The notes beneath the pieces are model-generated. The model ran no database searches. It worked only from the letters and a program-made list of their open reading frames with translations, and was not told where the DNA came from. A program made the translations under genes and the position numbers. Shown here one piece after another: positions 7,333 through 15,602 of a stretch of DNA of 22,812 nt. The stretch is from an uncultured Moraxellaceae bacterium (GTDB taxonomy: Bacteria > Pseudomonadota > Gammaproteobacteria > Pseudomonadales > Moraxellaceae). The stretch covers positions 1 to 22,812 of the forward strand of contig CALFYA010000373.1 in NCBI GenBank assembly GCA_937952925.1. The letters are read 5' to 3'. Within the stretch, counting starts at the first letter, position 1, and every line of letters starts with the position of its first letter.

Positions 7333-8186
7333 TATATCGATCTGTCTTCAGCAGGAAGGTGTGATGTGGATGTGTCATCCGTTGGGGTATGATACAAATA
7401 AACACCAAGGCGTAAACGCTCAAGAGGCTGCTGCGCTGCTTCAGCACGTTGTTCGGCTTGGGTGAGCAACGTGAGCATACGCAGTTGTAAGATTTGCCAC
7501 TGTTCACGCAATAAGTGCTGTGCTGCAACACAATCTTCAGGCTGAAGTTGCCCCGAAAAAATCGCCTGTTCAAAAAAACGCGGCTCTACGCCAAGGACAT
7601 TTGATGCAATCGCTTGCAAATGATCATGTCCATTATCCGCAGCAAAACTCATCAGCAGCTGCAAATCTTCACTCGGCACCAAAGCCTCTTCAAGCAAGGT
7701 CACCTGTTCATCTTGCTCATCGACCAGTTTGATCCGAATCAGTTCGTTGAGAATTGCGCGGTGATGCATGGTGCCTTTACTGACCAAACGTGCCAAATCC
7801 GCAAAACTCGCTTCACCCGTATGACTCACGATGGGCAGAGTGCGACGAGTCGCATCTTGCATGACCGATTGTCGCCACTGACTAAACACCAATGCAGGCC
7901 AAGAGCGCTCGGTCAGCGTCTGATACTGCTGAGGGGTCATCAACCGCTCGGTCAGATCTTTACGTTGTAACCCCGTTTTACTCGCGAGTTGACTGATGTT
8001 GAGTTTCTTGTCTTGCTGAGACTCACGCATAGCCTCTTCAATAAATAGCGTCTTAGTGATGGCTATAAAATCTTGATATTTAATGCCAAAACCGAGCGAT
8101 AAGCGCACCACAGGACGTAGCCATGCAGTACATAGCGCACGACAAGCCGCAAGCGTGGTGTGATTGGCGGTCATAACAGCGCACAT
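7332..8186 (-). CDS. DUF6502 family protein
   Basis: The 284-residue protein opens with a conserved block (RPVVRLSLGFGIKYQDF, then FIEEAMRE) and a helix-turn-helix-like stretch (LNISQLASKTGLQRKDL) that I recognise from DUF6502 proteins. The rest is helical, with no signal peptide or membrane helix. A DNA-binding or regulatory role is plausible but unproven. The start may be ATG 8186 or ATG 8174; neither has a clear ribosome binding site, though TATGAT on the minus strand (8208-8213) is a possible -10 element. The gene couples to the DUF5666 lipoprotein gene by a one-base overlap and is divergent from the small secreted protein gene. Confidence 0.75.
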   Translation of the reverse strand: MCAVMTANHTTLAACRALCTAWLRPVVRLSLGFGIKYQDFIAITKTLFIEEAMRESQQDKKLNISQLASKTGLQRKDLTERLMTPQQYQTLTERSWPALVFSQWRQSVMQDATRRTLPIVSHTGEASFADLARLVSKGTMHHRAILNELIRIKLVDEQDEQVTLLEEALVPSEDLQLLMSFAADNGHDHLQAIASNVLGVEPRFFEQAIFSGQLQPEDCVAAQHLLREQWQILQLRMLTLLTQAEQRAEAAQQPLERLRLGVYLYHTPTDDTSTSHLPAEDRSI

Positions 8187-8258
8187 TTCAAAATAACGGA
8201 TGTGAACATCATACCTGATTTTACCAGCAGATGATCTTTGAAATGTTTTTTTTGTGCA

Positions 8259-8287
8259 TTTACATCATGAGAGGTTTTGGCTATAGT
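8259..8287 (+). promoter_or_regulatory. Sigma-70-type promoter
   Basis: TTTACA and TATAGT are separated by exactly 17 bases and lie about 40 bases before the small secreted protein ORF at 8325. A promoter this good upstream of a broken gene suggests that the break is recent or reversible. Confidence 0.65.
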
Positions 8288-8324
8288 AAAAAATGTTCTT
8301 TTTATACATTTGTGAGAAAACGTG

Positions 8325-8662
8325 ATGAAAACTTCTAAACTCATGATGTCTGTGCTGATGGTGGCGTTATCGTCTGCTGGGCTACCCAAGTGGCGCGTTT
8401 TAGCTTCAATCAAAACGTCAATCGTTCCTCATTAACTGCTCAGCGGAGTCCTGATCTCTTAGCAGTGGTGCGTGGCGCACCGGTATTAGCTGCTGCTCAT
8501 CCCGAAGGTTGCTCGGCCGCTCTGATGTGGCGTCAATCCATACAGACCACCAATCCAGATGTGAGCACTGCCAGCAAAGCAGCACCGATTGGGACGAGCG
8601 CGCGCGCTTATTATGTATCGGTCTTGAAGATGCCAGAAGGCGTTGGGAGTGGTTGTCGCTAA
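8325..8662 (+). pseudogene. Small secreted protein, single-base frameshift after the signal peptide
   Basis: From ATG 8325 the frame reads a signal peptide (MKTSKLMMSVLMVALSSAG) and then stops after a short unrelated tail. The next frame, open from 8378 to 8662, reads a Cys-containing body ending at a stop followed directly by a terminator. Adding one G to the GGG at 8379-8381 joins the two into a 112-residue protein with a plausible cleavage site SSAGA/TQ. So a one-base deletion, a real slippage or a sequence error broke the gene. The body has two Cys and resembles no family I recognise. The promoter, signal peptide and terminator are all intact. Confidence 0.65.
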
Positions 8663-8669
8663 ATTGACG

Positions 8670-8714
8670 ATCTGATCTTGATCAGATGCCGATGTTGTTG
8701 TACATCGGCATTTT
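8670..8714 (+). terminator. Overlapping hairpins with T-tract
   Basis: The stem ATGCCGATGT/ACATCGGCAT (8686-8711) with a six-base loop is followed by a short T run and is a good terminator. A second perfect hairpin, ATCTGATC-TT-GATCAGAT (8670-8687), overlaps its 5' edge by two bases. Confidence 0.75.
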
Positions 8715-8736
8715 GCTTTTAAAATAACGCTCCTTT

Positions 8737-9549
8737 TTGGTCAGCGATACCCCTAGCGTGATCACGATATTGCAATGGCTTAAAACCATGAGTGCAGCTG
8801 CCTTGTTTGGTGTGCTGCTGTTATTGGCATTTGTGATCACACATGGATGGTCTTGGCCGATTGCAGGCATATATCGCTATGATTTTTTGTTGATCTATGC
8901 GCTGATTATTCAAGGTGTTTTGCTCTATTTTCGGCTTGAATCTGCGCGTGAAGCCGGTGTTATTGCGTTGTTTCATGTGCTCGCCATGCTGATGGAGTTG
9001 TTTCTCACCTCACCGTCGATTGGTTCGTGGCATTATCCCGAAGCAGGAATCATGCGGATCAACAATGTGCCGCTGTTTGCAGGCTTTATGTATTCTGCTG
9101 TGGGGAGTTTTTTGGCGCGTAGCTTACGGTTGTTTGCGGTATCTTTTGCGCGTTTGCCATCGTTTGTCCTCTTGTTTGGCTTGGCCGTCGCGTCTTATCT
9201 GAATTTTTTTACCCATCATTTTGTGGCAGATGCCCGTTGGCTGTTGTTTGCGTTGTCGGTGTGGTGTTTTTGGTCAACACGAGTGTGTTTTTCGGTGGGC
9301 AATCGGCGCTATCAGCATGCCTTTTTGCCGTATTTACTAGGATGTGCGGTGTTGATTTGGGTGGCCGAAAACATCGCTACCTTTAGCAATATTTGGTTGT
9401 ATCCCTCGCAAATCGACGCATGGCATTGGGTGGGGGTAGGCAAGATTGGCTCATGGTATTTGTTGCTGCTGTTGAGTTTGGTGTTGGTGCTTGCGGTGAT
9501 GGGGCAACGACACACAAGTGGTGCGTGGTCGCTCAAACCCACGATGTAG
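8737..9549 (+). CDS. DUF817 family integral membrane protein
   Basis: The protein has about eight hydrophobic segments and the features I associate with DUF817: IGSWHYPE, PLFAGFMYSAVGS, NFFTHHFVAD, WVAENIATF, WLYPSQ and KIGSWYLLLLLSLVLV. Many conserved Trp, His and Glu residues sit at membrane edges, but no biochemical role is established. The start is uncertain: TTG 8737, GTG 8758 and ATG 8788 are all in frame and none has a clear ribosome binding site. No partner gene is obvious; the following diguanylate cyclase begins about 95 bases downstream. Confidence 0.85.
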   Translation: MVSDTPSVITILQWLKTMSAAALFGVLLLLAFVITHGWSWPIAGIYRYDFLLIYALIIQGVLLYFRLESAREAGVIALFHVLAMLMELFLTSPSIGSWHYPEAGIMRINNVPLFAGFMYSAVGSFLARSLRLFAVSFARLPSFVLLFGLAVASYLNFFTHHFVADARWLLFALSVWCFWSTRVCFSVGNRRYQHAFLPYLLGCAVLIWVAENIATFSNIWLYPSQIDAWHWVGVGKIGSWYLLLLLSLVLVLAVMGQRHTSGAWSLKPTM

Positions 9550-9599
9550 CCATGAGTATGGTGTACAAATAGTCATAGGCGGCTTAGATGATTTTGTAT

Positions 9600-9624
9600 A
9601 CACTCGCGCCCCACGAGCGAGTGT
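9600..9624. other. Perfect 8-bp stem-loop between DUF817 and the GGDEF gene
   Basis: ACACTCGC pairs with GCGAGTGT around a nine-base loop. There is no T-tract. It lies 20 bases before the probable start of the diguanylate cyclase gene, so it could be a leader structure or a weak terminator for the DUF817 gene. Confidence 0.4.
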
Positions 9625-9643
9625 TGAGACGAGAATCATCCGG

Positions 9644-11130
9644 ATGCCACAGCAGCCCACTATGACCGCAGTTCCCCAAGACCGCCCATTTAAACGCTAT
9701 GGCTTATTGATTTTCCTCTCTGTAGTGCTGTGTTTGGGGTTTGTAGCGACCTCGATTATCAGTTTTCATGCATCCAAAACGGCCATTCGTGACTCGATTA
9801 TTCATCACGAACTGCCACTGACCACCGACAATATTTATTCAGAAATTCAAAAAGATCTGGTACGTCCGGTGTTTATTTCCTCCATGATGGCATCCGATAC
9901 CTTCTTGCGAGATTGGGTGTTGCATGGCGAGGTGCGCCCTGAGTTGGTGGCCAAGTATTTGGCCGATGTGAAAGCCCGTTCCAACGCGTTTACCAGTTTT
10001 TTGGCGGTGAATCAAAGCCTCAATTACTACTATGGTAATGGTGATCAGAAAACTTTGAGCCCCGACAATCCTGATGATGATTGGTATTTTCATGTCCGTG
10101 ATCTGTCTGCACCGTATGAACTCAATGTCGATCAAGATGCCCGTCTAGGCCGCAACTTGATCGTGTTTGTCAATTATCGGATGTTTGATTATCAAGGCCG
10201 CTATATGGGGGCAACGGGTGTTGGCATTACCGTCTATGATGTGCAGCAACGCTTAGATCAATATCAAGCCCGTTATCAGCGCAGTGTATATTTTGTCGAT
10301 CAACATGGACGGATTGTGTTGTCTGGAGATCCGGCGCGTCCAGCAGGTCAGACCTTGGCACAGCTAGAGGGACTCGCTCAGCTGCAACCCCAACTCAATG
10401 AAAACACCAATCTCAGCTCTGAGTATCAAGCAGATGGCCGTACCTATTTGGTCAATGTGCGTTATATCCCTGAGCTGAAGTGGTTTGTGGTGGTGGAAAA
10501 AAATGAAGCCGAAGCCACCTCGGATATCCGCCAAACCTTGTATCTCAATTTGGTCTTGTGTGCGTTGGTCACGTTTTTGGTGTTGTTGCTGACCCATGTG
10601 TCGATTCGACGTTATGAGCAAAAAATTCAGGCGTTGTCACGCTTGGATCATTTGACCGGTGTTGCCAATCGTGCTGCGTTTGACGATTTGATCCCTCGAA
10701 TTTTGGCAGATCAGCAACGTAGCAATATGCCCTTGTCGATGCTGATGTGCGATATTGATTTTTTTAAAAAATCAATGATCAGTATGGGCATTTGGCTGGA
10801 GATGCAGCGCTACAGCGCGTGGCTCATCTGCTCAAAGAGTGGGTGCGCCGCCAAGATGTGGTGGTGCGTTGGGGCGGAGAGGAGTTCTTATTGTTGCTCA
10901 AAAACTGCACCCAGCAAGATGCCCTACGGATGGCAAATATGATCCGTACCACGATCAGTGCACAGCCAGTGGTCTATCAACAGTATCAGTTTGCAGTCAC
11001 GGTGAGTATTGGGGTCGCGACTCGCCTGTACCAAGAAGATGTGGAAGCGTGGCTGTCACGCGCAGATGGGTATTTGTATGAGGCCAAACGCTTGGGGCGT
11101 AATCAGGTGGTGGGTGAAGATCAGGACTGA
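9644..11130 (+). pseudogene. Cache-GGDEF diguanylate cyclase, frameshifted at a T7A6 run
   Basis: The intact part begins at ATG 9644 or 9662 and encodes a membrane helix (about residues 18-40), a periplasmic Cache-like sensor of about 270 residues, a second membrane helix and the start of a GGDEF domain (LSRLDHLTGVANRAAF, CDIDFFK). The frame then shifts at T7A6 (10749-10761) and runs to an unrelated stop at 10942. The next frame, read from that run to 11130, completes the domain: INDQYGHLAGD, inhibitory-site RRQD and the active-site RWGGEEF. Adding one A restores a 495-residue protein in which every expected catalytic residue is present. The product would make cyclic di-GMP in response to a periplasmic signal. 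The cause may be a real mutation, slippage or a sequence error. Confidence 0.88.
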
Positions 11131-11139
11131 TCTTCACCC
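11112..11139. terminator. Perfect 13-bp hairpin between convergent genes
   Basis: GGGTGAAGATCAG pairs with CTGATCTTCACCC across a two-base gap. The hairpin covers the last codons and stop of the GGDEF gene and lies just beyond the stop of the ferritin-like gene on the other strand. There is no long T-tract, but the position fits a shared two-way transcript end. Confidence 0.55.
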
Positions 11140-11148
11140 TGAGCCGTT

Positions 11149-11514
11149 TTATTTGGTCTTTTTGGTGGTTTTGGCCTTTTTGGGCGCTGCTTCAGCTGTG
11201 GCTGCTGGCTCGCGGGTGTCTTCGTCTTCAATGGCGAGGATGTCTTTGTCGGTAAACAAATAAGTGCGTAAATACTCATCCATCTTTTTGTCTTTGCGAC
11301 GAATCCATTCGAGCACCATCGCCGCATGTTCTTTTTCTTCGTCGGCGTTGTGTTGCAGGATTTTTTTGAGTTCAGGGTCGGTGCAGGTGGCAACGCGCTG
11401 ACCGTACCAATCGACGGCTTCAAGCTCTTCCATCAAGGATTCAATGGCACGGTGCATATCACGCACATCGCTGCTCAATTCGGTATGTGGCTCATGGTAG
11501 CCTTCATGGGACAT
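11149..11514 (-). CDS. Encapsulated-ferritin-type (EncFtn) ferroxidase with lysine-rich tail
   Basis: The 121-residue protein matches the EncFtn family closely: MEELEAVDWY, HNADEEKEHAAMVLEWIRR and LRTYLFTD. By alignment from memory with Rhodospirillum rubrum EncFtn, iron ligands E32, E62 and H65 correspond to E30, E60 and H63 here. These proteins form a two-helix subunit whose ferroxidase centre is assembled across a dimer interface, and normally load into encapsulin shells. Here there is no encapsulin gene nearby, and the tail (residues 100-121) ends in PKKAKTTKKTK instead of a hydrophobic encapsulin-targeting peptide. A strong AAGGAG precedes the ATG. The gene lies 25 bases after folE and probably shares its transcript. 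Confidence 0.85.
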   Translation of the reverse strand: MSHEGYHEPHTELSSDVRDMHRAIESLMEELEAVDWYGQRVATCTDPELKKILQHNADEEKEHAAMVLEWIRRKDKKMDEYLRTYLFTDKDILAIEDEDTREPAATAEAAPKKAKTTKKTK

Positions 11515-11539
11515 GAGTTACTCCTTAGATACAGTCGTG

Positions 11540-12097
11540 TTAGAAACGAGATGGCGGGAGGGCAGCCAAAAATTCGCTGCGTGCCTGCGCATCGGTACAG
11601 AAGTGTCCCAGCATTGACACGCTTCTGGTACTAGATTCTTGTTTCTGTACACCCCGCATCATCATACACATATGTTGCGCATCCATGACCACTGCCGCAC
11701 CGCGAGCACCGGTGGCATCCATCACCGCTTGGGCAATTTGCTGGGTGAGATTTTCCTGAATTTGTAAGCGCCGCGCATACATATCGACAATGCGTGCCAT
11801 TTTGGACAAGCCTAACACCTTGCCATCGGGCAAATAAGCAATATGCGCCTGCCCCATAAATGGCAGTAGGTGGTGTTCACACAATGAATAAAATTCGATG
11901 CCCTTAACCATCACCATTTCACGGTTGGATGACGGAAAAACCGCATTATTGGTGACTTGCTCAAGGGTTTGCTCGTAGCCTTGCGTCAAAAAGCCAAATG
12001 CTTTGGCAGCACGCTTGGGAGTATCCAAAAGACCTGGCCGATCTAAATCCTCACCAATCGCACGGATCAGGTCGGCATAAGATTGTTGCATGCTCAT
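11540..12097 (-). CDS. folE: GTP cyclohydrolase I FolE
   Basis: FolE converts GTP to 7,8-dihydroneopterin triphosphate, the first step of folate and pterin synthesis. The zinc-site motif CEHHLLPF (C73, H76) and the later Cys in QHMCMMMRGV (C144) are all present, so this is the canonical zinc enzyme. The length of 185 residues is normal for the short form. The start is ATG 12097 or the ATG two codons later; there is no strong ribosome binding site. It follows the smr gene after an 83-base gap that holds no gene and no obvious hairpin, and precedes the EncFtn gene by 25 bases. Confidence 0.96.
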   Translation of the reverse strand: MSMQQSYADLIRAIGEDLDRPGLLDTPKRAAKAFGFLTQGYEQTLEQVTNNAVFPSSNREMVMVKGIEFYSLCEHHLLPFMGQAHIAYLPDGKVLGLSKMARIVDMYARRLQIQENLTQQIAQAVMDATGARGAAVVMDAQHMCMMMRGVQKQESSTRSVSMLGHFCTDAQARSEFLAALPPSRF

Positions 12098-12180
12098 GAA
12101 GAATAACGCGGCAAAATGGACGCGCTAGGGTAGTGCATCCCAGCCAAAAAGTACAAGTGAGTTGTGTAGATCGGGTGGTT

Positions 12181-12867
12181 TTAGCTGCTTGCCGTCCCCC
12201 GATCTTGTCGTTTGAGCAGCACCAGTACCGCACCAGTACCGCCTTGATCAGATGGCGCACTCACAAACGCCATCACATCACGATGCTGTTGTAGCCAGCC
12301 ATTGACGGCGGTTTTGAGGATCGCATTGGGGCCTTTGCCATGCACGATTTTGACCACCGTTTGATTGGCCGCTTTGGCTATCTCAATCAGTTGCAACACC
12401 GCCATACGCGCTTGCTCTAGCGTACAGCCATGCAAATCGACCGCTTCATACCAGCGCAATTTACCTTGTTTGAGCTGATCAAACATCCGGTGCTGGAGGG
12501 TCGCTTGCCGATACGACAAGCGTGCTTCGCTAGACACTGGATTTAAAAAGGCTTGGGTATCAGAAAAACCCAGATCATCCACATCGTGCAGACCAATTGC
12601 GGCAGCACGACGTGCCAACACTTGTTCATCAGGTTTAGGCGGTCGTGTAGAGCGTCGTGTCGGTGCTGTGGCTTGTGGCAAAGGTTTGACCCCTTGCATG
12701 GCTTGACGAAACAGATCGGGCGCATGGGCGGCTTGCTCAGCAGCAAGGGCAGCTTGACGTGCAGCAGCATCACGCGCATCACGCTCGGCTTGCTGGCGCT
12801 GAGCGGTCAGTTGTTGCCCAAGTTGTTTGAGATCGTGGAGTGATGGACGATCTGATGCAGCCACCAT
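12181..12867 (-). CDS. Smr (small MutS-related) domain protein
   Basis: The C-terminal Smr domain shows DLHG (144-147), HGKG (176-179) and GGTGA (209-213), the hallmark residues of Smr proteins, which nick or bind DNA or RNA. The N-terminal half is an Ala/Gln-rich helix followed by a basic Pro-rich linker, as in stand-alone SmrA/SmrB-type proteins. E. coli SmrB cleaves mRNA at collided ribosomes; whether this one is its counterpart cannot be decided here. ATG 12867 is chosen because AGGAG, overlapping the trpC stop, lies six or seven bases before it. The gap to trpC is eight bases, so translation is probably coupled. Confidence 0.9.
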   Translation of the reverse strand: MVAASDRPSLHDLKQLGQQLTAQRQQAERDARDAAARQAALAAEQAAHAPDLFRQAMQGVKPLPQATAPTRRSTRPPKPDEQVLARRAAAIGLHDVDDLGFSDTQAFLNPVSSEARLSYRQATLQHRMFDQLKQGKLRWYEAVDLHGCTLEQARMAVLQLIEIAKAANQTVVKIVHGKGPNAILKTAVNGWLQQHRDVMAFVSAPSDQGGTGAVLVLLKRQDRGTASS

Positions 12868-12875
12868 GATGCTCC

Positions 12876-13706
12876 TCAAGCGCTGATTTTGGGTTGACCA
12901 AACAAGGTTTTAAAGGCGTGATCGGGGTGCTCTTCACGCATAAAGCTTTCACCGACCAAAAAGGTGTTGATCCCATTGGCGAGCATCAAATCCACATCGG
13001 TAGGTTTGCTGATACCACTTTCAGTCACCAAAATCCGATCATTGGGCACATGAGCGCGTAAACCCAGCGTGACATTCAGGCTAACCGCAAAGGTTTTGAG
13101 GTTGCGGTTGTTGATACCAATTAATGGTGTCGGTAGACGTAACGCACGCTCAAGCTCCGCACGATCATGCACTTCAATCAATGCATCCATGCCCTGTTCG
13201 GTGGCGGTATCAAATAGCTCTTTCATCTGATCATCCGACAAACAGGCTGCAATCAACAGCACGCAGTCGGCACCAATCGCCCGTGATTCGATAATCTGAT
13301 ACGGATCAATCATAAAGTCTTTGCGCAACACCGGCAGGTTACACACAGCGCGACCTTCTTTGAGGTATTGATCCGAGCCTTGGAAAAAGTCGATATCGGT
13401 GAGGATCGACAAACACGCGGCACCGGCTTGCTCATATTGCTTGGCAATTTGCGCCGGCTGAAAGTTGGGGCGAATTACCCCTTTGGAGGGAGACGCTTTT
13501 TTGATTTCAGCAATCACCGCAGGTTTGCAATGCCGTAAACGTTCGGCAAATGGACGCACGGGCGATACCATTTGAATCTGTTGTTCAAGATCAAGCATGC
13601 TCATCCGCTGCCGACGTTCGGCAACTTCTACGCGCTTACGAGCAACAATCTTGCCCAAAATGGTATCTTCAAGTTTCACTATGACCACCGTTTTCCAAAA
13701 ATCCAC
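12876..13706 (-). CDS. trpC: Indole-3-glycerol phosphate synthase TrpC
   Basis: TrpC closes the indole ring of tryptophan by converting CdRP to indole-3-glycerol phosphate. The (beta-alpha)8 barrel motifs are clear: AEIKKASPSKG, LSILTD, VLRKDFMIDPYQI, LLIAACL, LIEVHD, GINNRNLKTF, VTESGI and FLVGESFM. The start is uncertain: GTG 13706 leaves 12 bases to trpD, while GTG 13679 gives a protein beginning just before the conserved DTILGKIVARK. The second fits the usual family length better. The gene is monofunctional, as is usual where trpGDC form a cluster without trpE, trpF, trpB and trpA. Confidence 0.96.
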   Translation of the reverse strand: MDFWKTVVIVKLEDTILGKIVARKRVEVAERRQRMSMLDLEQQIQMVSPVRPFAERLRHCKPAVIAEIKKASPSKGVIRPNFQPAQIAKQYEQAGAACLSILTDIDFFQGSDQYLKEGRAVCNLPVLRKDFMIDPYQIIESRAIGADCVLLIAACLSDDQMKELFDTATEQGMDALIEVHDRAELERALRLPTPLIGINNRNLKTFAVSLNVTLGLRAHVPNDRILVTESGISKPTDVDLMLANGINTFLVGESFMREEHPDHAFKTLFGQPKISA

Positions 13707-13718
13707 TCAATACCGCAA

Positions 13719-14765
13719 TCAGGCGGTGGTTTTTAAGGTTTGGCTAAATTCAGCCAAAATCGACATTTTTTCCAGCGCTTGTCCGCCATAAATGATGTCA
13801 AATGCCAAATCCACACCCTGTTGTAATGTGGAGGCAACACCAGACACATACAAGCCTGCGCCGGCATTCAAGGCAATCATTTGTGCCGCTTTTTCGCCAC
13901 GCGGCGATTTTTTGCGTCCCAAGGCGTCTTGGATCAAATGCAAGCTTTCTGCGGCATCTTCGACATTCAGACCAATCAAGCTTTGACTGGTGATTCCCAG
14001 ATCTTCAGGTGTGAGCACCCACTCCACAATCTCACCGTCTTTAAGCTCAGCGACGCGGGTGGTGTGTGCCAGACTGATTTCATCCAAGCCATCATTGGCA
14101 TGTACCACCAGCGCATGGGTTGTGCCGAGTTGCTTGAGCACTTCGGCAATTGGGCGACACAGCTGTGGGCTAAATACCCCCACCACCAAACGTTGCACGC
14201 CTGCTGGATTGGTGAGAGGGCCTAGCAAATTGAAGATGGTACGCATGCCGAGTTCACGCCGTGGTGCAATTGCATGACGCATCGCCGCATGATGATTGGG
14301 GGCAAACAAAAAGCCCACGCCCACCTCACGGATACACCGCTCGGTTTGTGCCACATCCAGATCAAGGCGGATACCCGCACGCTCGAGCAAATCTGAGCTA
14401 CCGGATTTACTCGACACGCCACGATTACCATGCTTGGCCACATGTGCACCGGCTGCTGCTGCCACAAATGTCGAGGCAGTAGACACATTGAATAAATGTT
14501 GACCGTCGCCACCAGTCCCTACAATATCAATCAGATGCGGCACATCGGCGACATGCACAGGCAATGCCAATTCGCGCATCACCCGAGCCGCACCGGTGAT
14601 TTCATCAATACTTTCACCTTTCATGCGCAAACCCATCAGCAAAGCGCCGATCTGGGCATTGGTCGCTTCACCGGTCATGATGGTGCGCATCACATCACTC
14701 ATTTGATCTTGTGACAAATGCACATGACGGACGATCAAATCAAACGCTTGGGGTAATGTCATCAT
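13719..14765 (-). CDS. trpD: Anthranilate phosphoribosyltransferase TrpD
   Basis: TrpD transfers phosphoribose from PRPP to anthranilate. The PRPP-binding motif DIVGTGGDGQHLFNVSTAS, the KHGNRGVSSKSGSSDLLE segment and RTIFNLLGPLTNPA are intact. ATG 14765 is six bases after the trpG stop and has GCAGGG about ten bases upstream; a second ATG follows three bases later, and an upstream TTG at 14771 is an unlikely start. Length (348 residues) is normal. Expression is probably coupled to trpG. Confidence 0.97.
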   Translation of the reverse strand: MMTLPQAFDLIVRHVHLSQDQMSDVMRTIMTGEATNAQIGALLMGLRMKGESIDEITGAARVMRELALPVHVADVPHLIDIVGTGGDGQHLFNVSTASTFVAAAAGAHVAKHGNRGVSSKSGSSDLLERAGIRLDLDVAQTERCIREVGVGFLFAPNHHAAMRHAIAPRRELGMRTIFNLLGPLTNPAGVQRLVVGVFSPQLCRPIAEVLKQLGTTHALVVHANDGLDEISLAHTTRVAELKDGEIVEWVLTPEDLGITSQSLIGLNVEDAAESLHLIQDALGRKKSPRGEKAAQMIALNAGAGLYVSGVASTLQQGVDLAFDIIYGGQALEKMSILAEFSQTLKTTA

Positions 14766-14771
14766 GATCAA

Positions 14772-15359
14772 TTACCCTGCGTATGCATCTAGAAAATTTT
14801 TGAGCAACTGATGACCATGCTCACTCAAAATCGATTCGGGGTGAAATTGCACCCCTTCAATCGGCAGGGTTTTGTGTTTGAGTCCCATAATCTCATCAAA
14901 GTTGCCATCGGCATCTTGAGTCCATGCAGTCACTTCAAGGCAGTCGGGCAGCGTATCTTTGGCGACCACCAGCGAATGATAGCGCGTGGCGGTAAACGGG
15001 TTGGGCAAATCGCGGAACACCCCTTGATCAGCGTGATACATCGGCGACAATCGACCATGCATCACCTGTTTGGCGCGGATCACATCGCCACCAAAGGCTT
15101 GTCCAATACTCTGGTGCCCCAAACACACCCCCAAGATCGGCAACTTGCCTGCAAAATGATGAATTGCTGCAATCGAAATGCCTGCTTCAGTGGGCGAGCA
15201 CGGGCCGGGTGAAATCACCAAATATTGCGGGGCAAGCGCTTCAATCTCATCCACCGTGATCTCATCGTTGCGCACCACGCGCACATCCTGACCAAGCTCA
15301 CCGAAATACTGCACGATGTTGTAGGTGAAGCTGTCGTAGTTGTCGATCATCAAAAGCAT
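14772..15359 (-). CDS. trpG: Anthranilate synthase glutamine amidotransferase TrpG
   Basis: TrpG supplies ammonia from glutamine to anthranilate synthase component I. The class I amidotransferase triad is visible in GVCLGHQ (Cys79) and FHPES, together with SPGPCSPTEAG. The family normally begins MLLMIDNYDSFTYN, which places the start at ATG 15359, although the frame is open further upstream. In some relatives this subunit is shared with para-aminobenzoate synthase; the folE gene downstream makes a folate link conceivable but proves nothing. No trpE is in the window. A weak promoter candidate with -10 TATACG (minus strand of 15391-15396) lies about 35 bases upstream. Confidence 0.96.
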   Translation of the reverse strand: MLLMIDNYDSFTYNIVQYFGELGQDVRVVRNDEITVDEIEALAPQYLVISPGPCSPTEAGISIAAIHHFAGKLPILGVCLGHQSIGQAFGGDVIRAKQVMHGRLSPMYHADQGVFRDLPNPFTATRYHSLVVAKDTLPDCLEVTAWTQDADGNFDEIMGLKHKTLPIEGVQFHPESILSEHGHQLLKNFLDAYAG

Positions 15360-15602
15360 TGGGGGATGAACTCCATGAAGTCTGTGCCAGCGTATATGAA
15401 TCAAACAGGGCTGAGCAAAAGATGTGGATTGATGCAATCAATTCCAAGCCAAGGAGTTTAGCAGCAGGGCACAGGGCTTGCACCTATTGTCTTTGATTAC
15501 AATGGTTGCACAACGTGACACAAACCCTGTCGAATCGACATGGTGAGCCGCAGCACAAACCTCAATCATGATCAGATGGCACAGAGGTTTGCGAGGTGCG
15601 TC

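Noticed and set aside
15391..15418. Sigma-70 promoter for trpG (TTGCTC, 16 bases, TATACG on the minus strand)
   Set aside because: Both elements are weak matches; mentioned under trpG but not listed as a feature.
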